The notes: generated by a model from the sequence alone, not told the origin. Positions 6,123-13,372 are shown, counted from the first letter of the stretch. The stretch is 14,736 bases of DNA from an uncultured Lachnospiraceae bacterium (GCA_947591115.1 CANQCX010000027.1:1-14736); one strand, 5' to 3'. Made by a program: numbers and translations.

Positions 6123-6425
6123 ATGGAAATGCTGATCGCGGCGGTGCAGGCGCACATGCAGGAAATTATGCTGGGAATACAGTTTTTGCTGCTTTTGCTG
6201 TTCTGTATCATGGCACATAAGATAACGGTAACAAAACGCAAAATGGATGCGATATCGAAAGCAGTGGAAGAATATCTTACGGCTGTTATGGAGGAAGAAG
6301 CCAAAGAGGAGGCAATGTCTGAAAATATTAAAAATTTTGAGGAAAATGCAATAAATCTGAAAAGACAGAAGGCGGAGGAAGAGAATCGCTTGATCTCAGC
6401 GGTTTTGCAGGAAATTTTCCCTTGA
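6123..6425 (+). CDS. Small membrane-anchored coiled-coil protein, unknown function
   Basis: I do not recognise a family for this 100-residue protein. Residues 13-31 form one strongly hydrophobic segment (IQFLLLLLFCIM at its core), followed by HKITVTKRK, which by the positive-inside rule would place the C-terminal part in the cytoplasm. Residues 36-96 are rich in Glu, Lys and Ala and look like a long helix or coiled coil. The ATG at 6123 has GGAGGG about seven bases upstream. An in-frame start at 5976 would add 49 residues of unlikely composition and has no ribosome site. The stop codon overlaps the -35 of the pgi promoter, so the gene sits directly before pgi but is probably transcribed separately. 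The layout (short N-terminus, one helix, charged tail) resembles small scaffolding or regulatory membrane proteins, but no function can be given. Confidence 0.7.
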   Translation: MEMLIAAVQAHMQEIMLGIQFLLLLLFCIMAHKITVTKRKMDAISKAVEEYLTAVMEEEAKEEAMSENIKNFEENAINLKRQKAEEENRLISAVLQEIFP

Positions 6426-6450
6426 TAATTGAATGGCGCTTTGCTACAAT
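6422..6450 (+). promoter_or_regulatory. Extended -10 promoter of pgi
   Basis: TTGATA (6422-6427), 17 bases, and TACAAT (6445-6450) with TGC directly before it form a strong sigma-A-type promoter. The -35 overlaps the TGA stop of the preceding small gene. The transcript would begin near 6457. Confidence 0.75.
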
Positions 6451-6498
6451 TACATACGATAGGTAATCTTTCATACAATCACAAAGGAGTGGGGATAT

Positions 6499-7845
6499 AT
6501 GAGTAAAGTTACGTTTGATTATTCGAAGGCATCTGTTTTTGTCAGTGAAGAAGAAGTTTCCTATATGGAGAAGCTGGTTGCGGATGCAAAAGCGCAGTTG
6601 GTGGCAAAGACCGGCGCGGGAAACGATTTTCTGGGATGGATCGACCTTCCGGTAAATTATGACAAAGAAGAATTTGCACGAATCAAAAAAGCGGCGGAGA
6701 AAATCCAATCGGATTCCGAGGTTTTGATCGTTATCGGAATCGGAGGCTCCTATCTGGGCGCAAGGGCGGCCATCGAATTCTTACGGCATGGATTTTACAA
6801 TAATGTTTCTAAGGAGCTGCGCAAGACGCCGGAGATTTACTATGCCGGAAACAGCATCAGCAGTACCTATTTAAAAGGCTTGCTGGATGTTGTCGGCGAT
6901 CGTGATTTTTCCGTAAACATTATTTCCAAGTCGGGTACGACAACGGAACCGGCGATCGCGTTCCGCGTATTTAAGGAGAAGCTGGAAAAGAAATACGGAA
7001 AAGAAGAGGCGGCAAAACGTATTTATGCAACGACCGATAAGGCAAAGGGCGCACTGAAGAACCTCGCAACAGAGGAAGGATATGAGTCGTTTGTTGTACC
7101 GGATGATGTCGGAGGCCGTTTTTCCGTACTGACCGCAGTCGGACTTCTTCCGATCGCTGTCAGCGGCGCGGATATCGACCGGCTGATGGAAGGCGCGGCA
7201 GAAGGAAGAAAGCTGGCGCTCGAGCAGGATTTTGCAAACAACGACGCACTGCAGTATGCGGCTGTCCGCAATATTTTACTGCGTAAGGGCAAATCGGTAG
7301 AGGTGCTTGCCAATTACGAGCCGAGCTGCCACTATGTATCGGAGTGGTGGAAGCAGTTGTACGGAGAGAGTGAAGGCAAGGATCAGAAGGGTATTTTTCC
7401 GGCATCCGTTGATCTTACTACGGATCTGCATTCGATGGGGCAGTTTATCCAAGACGGCGCGCGTTTGATGTTTGAGACGGTTTTAAACGTAGAGCAGTCC
7501 CGCGAAGAAATTGTCATTCAGGAAGAGCCGGTCGATCTGGACGGTTTGAATTATCTGGCGGGCAAGAATATGGATTTTGTCAATAAGAGCGCGATGAACG
7601 GTACGATTCTGGCGCATACGGACGGAAATGTTCCGAACCTGATGGTAAAAATTCCGGAGCAGAATGAATTCTATCTGGGAGAATTGTTCTACTTCTTTGA
7701 ATTTGCCGTAGGCGTGAGCGGCTATCTCTTGGGCGTGAATCCGTTTAACCAGCCGGGCGTAGAAAGCTATAAGAAAAATATGTTTGCACTGCTTGGAAAA
7801 CCGGGTTATGAAGACGCCAGAGAAGATTTGTTAAAGAGATTGTAA
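6499..7845 (+). CDS. pgi: Glucose-6-phosphate isomerase
   Basis: The enzyme interconverts glucose 6-phosphate and fructose 6-phosphate in glycolysis and gluconeogenesis, in the cytoplasm. The 448-residue length and sequence match the short Bacillus/Clostridium type. VIGIGGSYLGARAA (78-91) and SKSGTTTEPA (143-152) bind the sugar phosphate. The catalytic residues are present at Glu290 (LYGESEGK), His311 (DLHSMGQ) and Lys425 (VESYKKNMF), and the C-terminal signature around GELFYFFEFAVGVSGYL is intact. The ATG at 6499 follows AAAGGAG at good spacing. It has its own extended -10 promoter and ends at a strong terminator, so it forms a single-gene transcription unit, perhaps with some readthrough from the small membrane protein gene upstream. 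I see no operator that would suggest sugar control. Confidence 0.97.
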   Translation: MSKVTFDYSKASVFVSEEEVSYMEKLVADAKAQLVAKTGAGNDFLGWIDLPVNYDKEEFARIKKAAEKIQSDSEVLIVIGIGGSYLGARAAIEFLRHGFYNNVSKELRKTPEIYYAGNSISSTYLKGLLDVVGDRDFSVNIISKSGTTTEPAIAFRVFKEKLEKKYGKEEAAKRIYATTDKAKGALKNLATEEGYESFVVPDDVGGRFSVLTAVGLLPIAVSGADIDRLMEGAAEGRKLALEQDFANNDALQYAAVRNILLRKGKSVEVLANYEPSCHYVSEWWKQLYGESEGKDQKGIFPASVDLTTDLHSMGQFIQDGARLMFETVLNVEQSREEIVIQEEPVDLDGLNYLAGKNMDFVNKSAMNGTILAHTDGNVPNLMVKIPEQNEFYLGELFYFFEFAVGVSGYLLGVNPFNQPGVESYKKNMFALLGKPGYEDAREDLLKRL

Positions 7846-7882
7846 TTTACAGATGCTTCGATTCGGATCAGAAGCTGTGCGG

Positions 7883-7917
7883 ATCTCCAGTCATAGAAAT
7901 ATGGCTGGGGATTTTTT
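7883..7917 (+). terminator. Intrinsic terminator after pgi
   Basis: A 13-pair stem (7883-7895 with 7900-7912, including a few G-U pairs) closes on a GAAA tetraloop and is followed by six T residues (7912-7917). It starts 37 bases after the pgi stop. Confidence 0.92.
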
Positions 7918-7965
7918 ATGTCATAGAAAATTTTTAAAAAATTTTAAAAAAAATGAAAACAATGT

Positions 7966-7994
7966 TTGACAAATAGAAAAGTCTTTGCTATAAT
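7966..7994 (+). promoter_or_regulatory. Consensus promoter of the SleB/SH3 hydrolase gene
   Basis: TTGACA (7966-7971), 17 bases, and TATAAT (7989-7994) match the sigma-A consensus at all positions, with TGC just before the -10. The 40 bases upstream are almost all A and T and may act as an UP element. The predicted start near 8001 gives a leader of about 93 bases. Confidence 0.9.
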
Positions 7995-8001
7995 AGCCAC
8001 C

Positions 8002-8018
8002 GTAACAAATTCGTAACA
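8002..8018 (-). promoter_or_regulatory. WalR-like (OmpR/PhoB-family) direct repeat at the hydrolase transcription start
   Basis: GTAACA occurs twice (8002-8007 and 8013-8018) with five bases between. On the minus strand this reads TGTTAC-N5-TGTTAC, which fits the WalR box described for Bacillus and Staphylococcus (TGTWAH, five bases, TGTWAH) at every position. It lies right at the expected transcript start, a place where binding would more likely repress. WalRK controls cell wall hydrolase genes, and the gene here is one. That a WalR-like regulator binds it in this organism is inference; the related PhoP boxes have the same 11-base period. Confidence 0.5.
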
Positions 8019-8050
8019 TTTGAAATAAAATGTTTAAAAACGAAACATAA

Positions 8051-8077
8051 GTGTAATACTTCTGCATAAGATTACAC
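8051..8077 (+). other. Leader hairpin just before the ribosome site of the hydrolase gene
   Basis: GTGTAAT (8051-8057) and CTT (8059-8061) pair with AAG (8068-8070) and ATTACAC (8071-8077), leaving one bulged A and a six-base loop. The stem ends about six bases before GGAGG (8083-8087). It could affect translation start or protect the mRNA 5' region; no known riboswitch is recognised. Confidence 0.5.
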
Positions 8078-8093
8078 CATATGGAGGTTTTAT

Positions 8094-9317
8094 ATGAAGC
8101 GAAACAAGAAAGTGATGGAAAGCATGGCGGTAGCTGCATTGGCATTGGCGATGTCCATCACGTCAGTTGCAGGCAACGGAAGAGGAAAGGACGCCAACGA
8201 AACGTTTTCCAACGTAGGTCTGGAAGACAGCGGAGTTGCGGGAGTTGCGGAAACACTGGTCGATTATGAATTGTCGGCTTCGGAGGAACTGGAAAATAAC
8301 GTTACGGTAGAAAAAGAAGAAGTTTATATGGTGGCTGCTTCGGCAGAGGAAGCGGTACAGGAAGCTGCGGAGGCTGAGCCGGCGCTGACTCCGGAGGAGC
8401 AGGAATGGCAGTCCGCGCTGATGGCGAATGTAGAGCAGTCTTTGAATGTACGCGCAGCGGGAAATGAAGAAGCCGAAATCGTCGGAAAGCTGTATAAAGG
8501 CGATAAAGCAACCGTTGTGGAAGCGGGAAGCGAATGGACAAAGATTCAATCCGGAAATGTAGAAGGGTACGTTAAAAACGAATACTGCGTATTCGGAACG
8601 GATGCCCTTGCATATGCGAAAGCAAATTGCGACACCGTCGCCAAGTCTACAACGGACGGTCTGCGCATCCGGAAGGGACAGAGTACGGAATCCGGCGTTG
8701 TAAAAACGCTTGCAGCAGGAGATGAGGTAAAAGTAGATCTTTCTGCAGAAACAGAGGAAGGCTGGGTTGCAGTCAATTATCGTTCCGCTGTCTGCTATGT
8801 CAGCGCGGATTATGTAGAGGTTTCCTTAAAAACAGGAACCGGAATGACATTGGAGGAAGAAGCGCAGGCAAAAGCGGCGGAAGAAGAAGCAAAGAAGAAA
8901 AAAGAAGCCGAAAAGGCAGCCGCAGCTTCCAAACAGACAAAAAGCTCCGGAACGACACAGGGGGCATCCCTTGCCGCTTCCGTAGACGATGTAACACTGC
9001 TTGCGGCGCTGATCCAGTGTGAAGCAGGAGGACAGTCTTATGAATGCCAGCTTGCCGTCGGCGCAGTTGTCGTCAATCGTGTAAGAAGCGGTTCCTATCC
9101 GGGAAGTATTTACGGAGTTATCTATCAGAGAGGTCAGTTTAGTCCGGCTTCCAGCGGAAAATTGGAAAGCCGTCTGGCTAAGGGCGTCAGCGGTACTGCT
9201 TACTCTGCGGCGCAGGCAGCGCTTGGCGGAGCGGATAACACAGGCGGAGCAACCTCCTTTAAACTGGCATCATCCGGACACAGCGGAGTTGTTGTTGGAC
9301 CGATCGTATTTTTCTAA
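8094..9317 (+). CDS. Secreted cell wall hydrolase: two SH3 domains and a C-terminal SleB-type (Hydrolase_2) domain
   Basis: This 407-residue exported protein probably cuts peptidoglycan. Residues 1-26 are a signal peptide with a basic start, a hydrophobic core and a likely cleavage after SVA. An acidic, Ala/Glu-rich stretch (about 50-105) follows, then two bacterial SH3 repeats (about 112-166, with SLNVRAAGN, and about 182-243, with GLRIRKGQS) that would bind the wall. A Lys/Glu/Ala-rich linker (252-285) leads to the catalytic domain (299-407), where IQCEAGGQSYECQLAVGAVVVNRV matches the SleB/CwlJ family and Glu310 is the presumed catalytic acid. SleB enzymes are lytic transglycosylases acting on spore cortex, but the SH3 arrangement and consensus promoter suggest a vegetative wall enzyme. 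The ATG at 8094 has GGAGG seven bases upstream. The gene is a single unit between two terminators. Confidence 0.9.
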   Translation: MKRNKKVMESMAVAALALAMSITSVAGNGRGKDANETFSNVGLEDSGVAGVAETLVDYELSASEELENNVTVEKEEVYMVAASAEEAVQEAAEAEPALTPEEQEWQSALMANVEQSLNVRAAGNEEAEIVGKLYKGDKATVVEAGSEWTKIQSGNVEGYVKNEYCVFGTDALAYAKANCDTVAKSTTDGLRIRKGQSTESGVVKTLAAGDEVKVDLSAETEEGWVAVNYRSAVCYVSADYVEVSLKTGTGMTLEEEAQAKAAEEEAKKKKEAEKAAAASKQTKSSGTTQGASLAASVDDVTLLAALIQCEAGGQSYECQLAVGAVVVNRVRSGSYPGSIYGVIYQRGQFSPASSGKLESRLAKGVSGTAYSAAQAALGGADNTGGATSFKLASSGHSGVVVGPIVFF

Positions 9318-9335
9318 ATCAATAGAAGCATTTTG

Positions 9336-9364
9336 AAAGGGAGCGGTAATAAGCTCCCTTTTTT
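9336..9364 (+). terminator. Intrinsic terminator after the hydrolase gene
   Basis: AAAGGGAGC (9336-9344) pairs with GCTCCCTTT (9353-9361) around an eight-base loop, and the T run continues to 9364. It lies 18 bases after the stop codon. Confidence 0.92.
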
Positions 9365-9368
9365 CTGC

Positions 9369-9397
9369 TTGTATTCTAAAGGCAAATAAGGTATAAT
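9369..9397 (+). promoter_or_regulatory. Promoter of the argF-birA-coaX-dusB operon
   Basis: TTGTAT (9369-9374), 17 bases, and a perfect TATAAT (9392-9397) start just after the preceding terminator. The transcript would begin near 9404, leaving a leader of about 42 bases. A small GTATA/TATAC hairpin lies just before the ribosome site. I see no arginine-repressor (ARG box) palindrome. Confidence 0.7.
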
Positions 9398-9445
9398 GAC
9401 TGACGATATTATAGTGTTGTATAGCGGTATACGGAGGAAAGGGCA

Positions 9446-10435
9446 ATGACATTAAAGGGACGTAATTTTTTAAAACTGATGGATTACACCCCGGATGAAA
9501 TTCGGTATTTAATCGATCTGGCGGCGGAGCTAAAGAGCCAGAAGAAGCAGGGGATCCGGCATGACTGTCTGACGGGGAAGAATATTGCGCTGATTTTCGA
9601 AAAAACCAGCACCCGAACCAGATGCTCTTTCGAAGTGGCGGCGCATGATCTGGGGATGCACGCAACATATTTAGATCCAAGCGGTTCCCAGATCGGGAAA
9701 AAAGAGAGCATCGCCGATACCGCGCGCGTGCTGGGACGGATGTATGACGGCATTGAATACCGCGGTTATGAGCAGTCGATCGTAGAGGAGCTTGCGCAGT
9801 ATGCAGGCGTTCCGGTGTGGAACGGACTGACCAATGAATTTCATCCGACGCAGATGATCGCGGATATGCTGACGGTACGGGAGCATCTTGGACATTTGGA
9901 AGGGATCCGGTTTGTCTATATGGGCGATGCCCGTTATAATATGGGAAATTCCCTTATGGTAACCTGTGCAAAGCTGGGAATGGATTTTGTGGCATGTACC
10001 AACAAAAAATATTTTCCGGATCAGAAGCTGGTGGAGGACTGCAGGAAACTGGCGGAGGAAACCGGAGCAAGCATTACCCTTACGGAAGATGTAGCGGAGG
10101 GAACAAAAGACGCGGATGTGATCTATACCGACGTATGGGTTTCTATGGGAGAACCGGAGGAGGTCTGGGCGGAGAGAATCGCAGATCTGTCCGGATATCA
10201 GGTCAATGAAAAAGCGTTTGAACATGCGAAGCCGTCCGCAATCTTTATGCATTGCCTTCCGGCGTTCCACGATCTGAAAACAACGATCGGCAGACAGGTT
10301 TATGAAAAATTCGGACTGGCGGAGCTGGAAGTTACGGATGAGGTTTTTGAAGGGCCGCGTTCGGTTGTCTTTGATGAAGCGGAGAACCGGATGCATTCCA
10401 TTAAAGCCATCATGAAAGCGACCTTGTCGGATTAG
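9446..10435 (+). CDS. argF: Ornithine carbamoyltransferase
   Basis: The enzyme joins carbamoyl phosphate and ornithine to give citrulline, or runs in reverse in the arginine deiminase pathway. All signature motifs are present: STRTR (55-59) for carbamoyl phosphate, HPTQ (133-136), DVWVSMGE (from 229) for ornithine, and MHCLP with Cys270. The length of 329 residues is normal. The stretch around GSQIGKKESIADTARVLGRMYDGIEYRG resembles both anabolic ArgF and catabolic ArcB, so the direction of use cannot be settled here. No arcA, arcC or other arg gene is nearby. The ATG at 9446 follows GGAGGAAAGGG. It is the first gene of a tight operon, ten bases before birA, an unusual partner that suggests housekeeping expression. 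Confidence 0.95.
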   Translation: MTLKGRNFLKLMDYTPDEIRYLIDLAAELKSQKKQGIRHDCLTGKNIALIFEKTSTRTRCSFEVAAHDLGMHATYLDPSGSQIGKKESIADTARVLGRMYDGIEYRGYEQSIVEELAQYAGVPVWNGLTNEFHPTQMIADMLTVREHLGHLEGIRFVYMGDARYNMGNSLMVTCAKLGMDFVACTNKKYFPDQKLVEDCRKLAEETGASITLTEDVAEGTKDADVIYTDVWVSMGEPEEVWAERIADLSGYQVNEKAFEHAKPSAIFMHCLPAFHDLKTTIGRQVYEKFGLAELEVTDEVFEGPRSVVFDEAENRMHSIKAIMKATLSD

Positions 10436-10445
10436 GAGCAGGCAA

Positions 10446-11255
10446 ATGAAGGCGGACATTCTCAGCAGAGAAGAACTGCAGAGCATTCTGGACACCCAAT
10501 GGGCGGGCAAGGAAATCGTCTGTCTGGATGTTGTGGATTCTACAAATACAAAAGCGAAGGAGCTGGCGGAAAAAGGCTATCCTTCCGGAACGCTTGTTGT
10601 CGCGCAGCAGCAGACTGCGGGAAAAGGACGGCGGGGACGAGGATGGGAATCGCCGGCGGGAAGCGGGATTTTTATGACGCTTCTGCTCAAACCAGCCATT
10701 GATCCGGATCACGCCTCTATGCTGACATTGGTTGCAGCGCTTTCCGTAGCAAAAGCGCTTGCGGAGATTACGCAGGCGGACGTCAAAATCAAATGGCCCA
10801 ATGATATTGTGGTAAACGGGAAAAAAATATGCGGCATTTTAACGGAAATGAGCGCGCAGCTTAATCACATCAACCATATTGTCATCGGAATCGGGATCAA
10901 TGTCCATAACGAGGATTTTTCGGAGGAACTCCGTCCGGTGGCAAGCTCGCTTTTGCTGGAATGCAAAAAACGGTTTTGTCGCGCCGAAATCATTGCAAAG
11001 ACGCTCGGATATTTTGAAACGTATTATGCGGAATTTCTTAAAACGGAAAATCTGCAGATTTTGGCGGCGGATTATAATGCGCTTTTAGTCAATATGCATA
11101 AAAACGTGCGTGTGCTGGATCCAAAAGAACCGTTTGAGGGAACGGCTGCCGGAATTACGGAAAACGGCGAGCTGATCGTAGATACGCTGGAATCGCGGAA
11201 GCTGGTGTCCAGCGGAGAGGTTTCGGTTAGAGGGATATACGGATATGCTGAATGA
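10446..11255 (+). CDS. birA: Biotin-[acetyl-CoA-carboxylase] ligase, monofunctional
   Basis: This cytoplasmic enzyme makes biotinyl-AMP and attaches biotin to carrier proteins such as the acetyl-CoA carboxylase subunit. The 269-residue protein has the biotin/ATP loop QTAGKGRRGRGW (56-67), KWPND (116-120) and the KKICGIL segment with the catalytic-region Lys. A small C-terminal SH3-like domain (about 220-269) follows. The N-terminal DNA-binding helix-turn-helix of bifunctional BirA repressors is missing: the protein begins only about 25 residues before the catalytic core. It is thus a class I ligase and should not itself repress biotin genes. The start has a GGAG site and lies ten bases after argF. 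Its end overlaps the next gene by 11 bases. birA and coaX are neighbours, and sometimes fused, in other bacteria. Confidence 0.95.
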   Translation: MKADILSREELQSILDTQWAGKEIVCLDVVDSTNTKAKELAEKGYPSGTLVVAQQQTAGKGRRGRGWESPAGSGIFMTLLLKPAIDPDHASMLTLVAALSVAKALAEITQADVKIKWPNDIVVNGKKICGILTEMSAQLNHINHIVIGIGINVHNEDFSEELRPVASSLLLECKKRFCRAEIIAKTLGYFETYYAEFLKTENLQILAADYNALLVNMHKNVRVLDPKEPFEGTAAGITENGELIVDTLESRKLVSSGEVSVRGIYGYAE

Positions 11256-11586
11256 AGAAATGATTTTATGCGCGGCAAGCGCGTATAAACGGAAATATTA
11301 TTTGAATGAGCAATTTGAAGAACTTCCGAAAGGGATCAAGGAAGAGCTTCAAATTTTATGCGTTATGTTTACGGAGGATGTAGGCGGCGTATTGGAGCTG
11401 GTCTTTGATGAGGATGGAAATCTGGAGTTTCGCACCTCTTATGAAGAAAATGATTTTTTCTATGACGAAATCGGAAGCGCGTTAAAGATCAAGCAGTACC
11501 AGAATTCCAAGCGCGAGCTTTTGGAATCCATCCAAACCTATTACCGGATCGTATTTCTGGGGGAAGGGCTGGATGAGGAGGATTAG
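11245..11586 (+). CDS. Short protein of unknown function (DUF6145-like), between birA and coaX
   Basis: The 113-residue protein is acidic and soluble, with no signal or membrane segment. From memory it resembles a small clostridial family labelled DUF6145, whose start MLNEEMILCAASAYKRKYYL and middle ILCVMFTEDVGGVLELVFDEDG look typical; I cannot confirm this without a search. The alternating hydrophobic pattern (ILCVMF, VLELVF, LEFRTSY) suggests a beta sheet followed by helices towards the C-terminus. The ATG at 11245 lies inside the end of birA (11-base overlap), with GAGGGA upstream. coaX begins three bases after the stop, so all three genes should be co-translated. The fixed place between two cofactor genes hints at a link to biotin or CoA metabolism, but that is only inference. 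Confidence 0.75.
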   Translation: MLNEEMILCAASAYKRKYYLNEQFEELPKGIKEELQILCVMFTEDVGGVLELVFDEDGNLEFRTSYEENDFFYDEIGSALKIKQYQNSKRELLESIQTYYRIVFLGEGLDEED

Positions 11587-11589
11587 CGG

Positions 11590-12369
11590 ATGATATTGAC
11601 CATTGATGCCGGAAACACCAATATAACCTGCGGAGTATTTCATTCCGATGCGATTGCAGCGACCTTTCGCATCACAACAAAGATGCCAAGAACATCCGAC
11701 GAATACGGGATGCTGCTCTGCACATTATTGGAGAGAAACGAATTAAAAGTAAGCGAGATACAGGATGCGATCATTTGTTCCGTCGTACCGAACATCATGC
11801 ATTCCTTAGAGGGCGCGATCATAAAATATCTGCATATCAAACCGATTATTGTCGAGGCGGGGATCAAGACCGGAATCCGCATTGTAACCCCGAATCCGCA
11901 GCAGATCGGGGCGGATCGTATTGTAGACGCGGTTGCCGCATATGAGCTGTACGGCGGTCCTGTGCTGGTCGTAGATTTTGGAACGGCGACCACGTATGAT
12001 TATGTGGATGAAAACGGCGCTTTTCTTGGAGGAATTACAGCGCCGGGCATACGGATATCGGCGCAGGCGCTGTGGGAGGATGCCGCAAAGCTTCCGGAGA
12101 TTGAGATAAAAAAACCGGAACACATCCTCGGAAAAGATACCATTACCAGTATGCAGTCCGGTCTGGTATACGGGCAGATCGGGCAGACGGAGTATATTGT
12201 ACGGAAAACAAAGGAAGAAGTCGGGCGGGAAGATGTTAAGGTTATCGTAACCGGAGGACTGGGACGGCTGATCGCCAATGAAACGGATGTGATCGATGCA
12301 TATGATCCGAACCTGACGCTCAAGGGAATTTATTTTGTATATAAAAAACAGAATCGGAAAATAAAGTAA
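11590..12369 (+). CDS. coaX: Type III pantothenate kinase
   Basis: The enzyme phosphorylates pantothenate, the first step of coenzyme A synthesis; type III kinases are not feedback-inhibited by CoA and need a monovalent cation. The 259-residue protein has the ATP phosphate loop DAGNTNITCGVF (6-17) with Asp6. The PNPQQIGADR motif (101-110) contains the catalytic Asp109. DFGTATTYDYV (129-139) and GGITAPGIRIS (147-157) are also present, all as expected for this family of the ASKHA fold. The start at 11590 has GAGGAGG overlapping the upstream stop. dusB begins six bases after the stop, so the gene is central in the operon. Together with birA it ties the operon to acyl-CoA and carboxylase cofactors. 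Confidence 0.97.
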   Translation: MILTIDAGNTNITCGVFHSDAIAATFRITTKMPRTSDEYGMLLCTLLERNELKVSEIQDAIICSVVPNIMHSLEGAIIKYLHIKPIIVEAGIKTGIRIVTPNPQQIGADRIVDAVAAYELYGGPVLVVDFGTATTYDYVDENGAFLGGITAPGIRISAQALWEDAAKLPEIEIKKPEHILGKDTITSMQSGLVYGQIGQTEYIVRKTKEEVGREDVKVIVTGGLGRLIANETDVIDAYDPNLTLKGIYFVYKKQNRKIK

Positions 12370-12375
12370 TCTTTT

Positions 12376-13347
12376 ATGGGACAAAATACTATCAGGCCGC
12401 TTGCGATCGGCAGCGTTACGATACCGAACAATTTAATACTTGCGCCGATGGCAGGAGTAACCGACCTGCCATTTCGTTTGCTTTGCAAAGAACAGGGCGC
12501 GGGACTTTTGTGCATGGAGATGGTAAGCGCAAAAGCGATTCTTTATAAAAACCGCAATACCGAAGAACTGCTGCAGATCGATCCGCGCGAACATCCGGTA
12601 TCCCTGCAGCTCTTTGGCTCGGATCCGGAAATCGTTTCTTCGATTGCAAAGCAGATCGAGGAGCGTCCGTTTGATATTCTGGATCTGAATATGGGATGCC
12701 CCGTTCCAAAAGTCGTCAATAACGGCGAAGGCTCCGCTTTAATGAAAAATCCCGTTCTGGCAGGGCGGATCATCGAAAAAACGGTCAGGGCGATTAAAAA
12801 ACCCGTAACCGTAAAAATCCGAAAGGGATTTGATGAAGCAAACGTCAATGCAGTAGAAATGGCAAAAATCGCGCAGGAATCCGGAGCGGCGGCGGTCGCC
12901 GTACATGGCAGAACCAGAGAGCAGTATTATTCCGGAAAAGCGGATTGGGAGATCATAAGAAAGGTTAAGGAGGCAGTGTCGATTCCGGTAATCGGAAACG
13001 GGGATCTGCTTACGGCGGAGGATGTAACCGCAATGAAAGAGCAGACCGGCTGCGACGGTTTTATGATCGCGCGGGGCGCGCAGGGCAATCCCTGGATCTT
13101 CCGGCAGATCCTTCATTATTTTGAAACGGGAGAACATTTAAAGAAACCGGACATGGAGGAGGCGACGGAAATGATCCTCCGCCATGCAAAAATGATGATG
13201 GAGTACAAAGGCGAGTATACGGGGATGCGGGAAATTCGAAAACATGCGGCGTGGTATACGGCGGGATATCCCAATTCAGCAAAGCTGCGGGTTAAGATCA
13301 ATGAAGCGGAAACATTTGACGAATTAGAACGAATTTTGAAATCTTGA
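12376..13347 (+). CDS. dusB: tRNA-dihydrouridine synthase
   Basis: This FMN enzyme reduces uridines in the D-loop of tRNA to dihydrouridine. The 323-residue protein has the TIM-barrel motifs in order: APMAGVTDLPFR (23-34), NMGCPV with the catalytic Cys108, KIRKG with Lys147, HGRT (177-180), GNGD (207-210) and ARGAQGNPWIF (232-242). A helical C-terminal tRNA-binding domain follows, ending at residue 323. It fits the DusB group usual in Firmicutes. No clear ribosome site precedes the ATG at 12376, so translation probably depends on coupling to coaX, whose stop is six bases upstream; a later start would cut into the flavin site. It is the last gene of the operon. Its stop codon lies within the -35 of the greA promoter, and no terminator separates the two units. 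Confidence 0.95.
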   Translation: MGQNTIRPLAIGSVTIPNNLILAPMAGVTDLPFRLLCKEQGAGLLCMEMVSAKAILYKNRNTEELLQIDPREHPVSLQLFGSDPEIVSSIAKQIEERPFDILDLNMGCPVPKVVNNGEGSALMKNPVLAGRIIEKTVRAIKKPVTVKIRKGFDEANVNAVEMAKIAQESGAAAVAVHGRTREQYYSGKADWEIIRKVKEAVSIPVIGNGDLLTAEDVTAMKEQTGCDGFMIARGAQGNPWIFRQILHYFETGEHLKKPDMEEATEMILRHAKMMMEYKGEYTGMREIRKHAAWYTAGYPNSAKLRVKINEAETFDELERILKS

Positions 13348-13372
13348 CATCAGGCGCCGGATTCGTTATAAT
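13344..13372 (+). promoter_or_regulatory. Consensus promoter of greA-lysS
   Basis: TTGACA (13344-13349), 17 bases, and TATAAT (13367-13372) match the sigma-A consensus fully. The -35 overlaps the dusB stop codon. The start would be near 13379, giving a leader of about 39 bases with no obvious T-box or riboswitch. Confidence 0.9.

Noticed and set aside
7841..7851. Near-palindrome TGTAATTTACA at the pgi stop codon
   Set aside because: Short, A/T-rich and within the end of the coding region; no promoter near it.
7890..7930. Direct repeat GTCATAGAAA, 30 bases apart, around the pgi terminator
   Set aside because: One copy forms the stem and loop of the terminator and the other lies in A/T-rich sequence; likely chance.
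9671..10510. Minus-strand reading frame of 279 codons opposite argF
   Set aside because: argF is certain from its motifs; the antisense product has no domain and no ribosome site.
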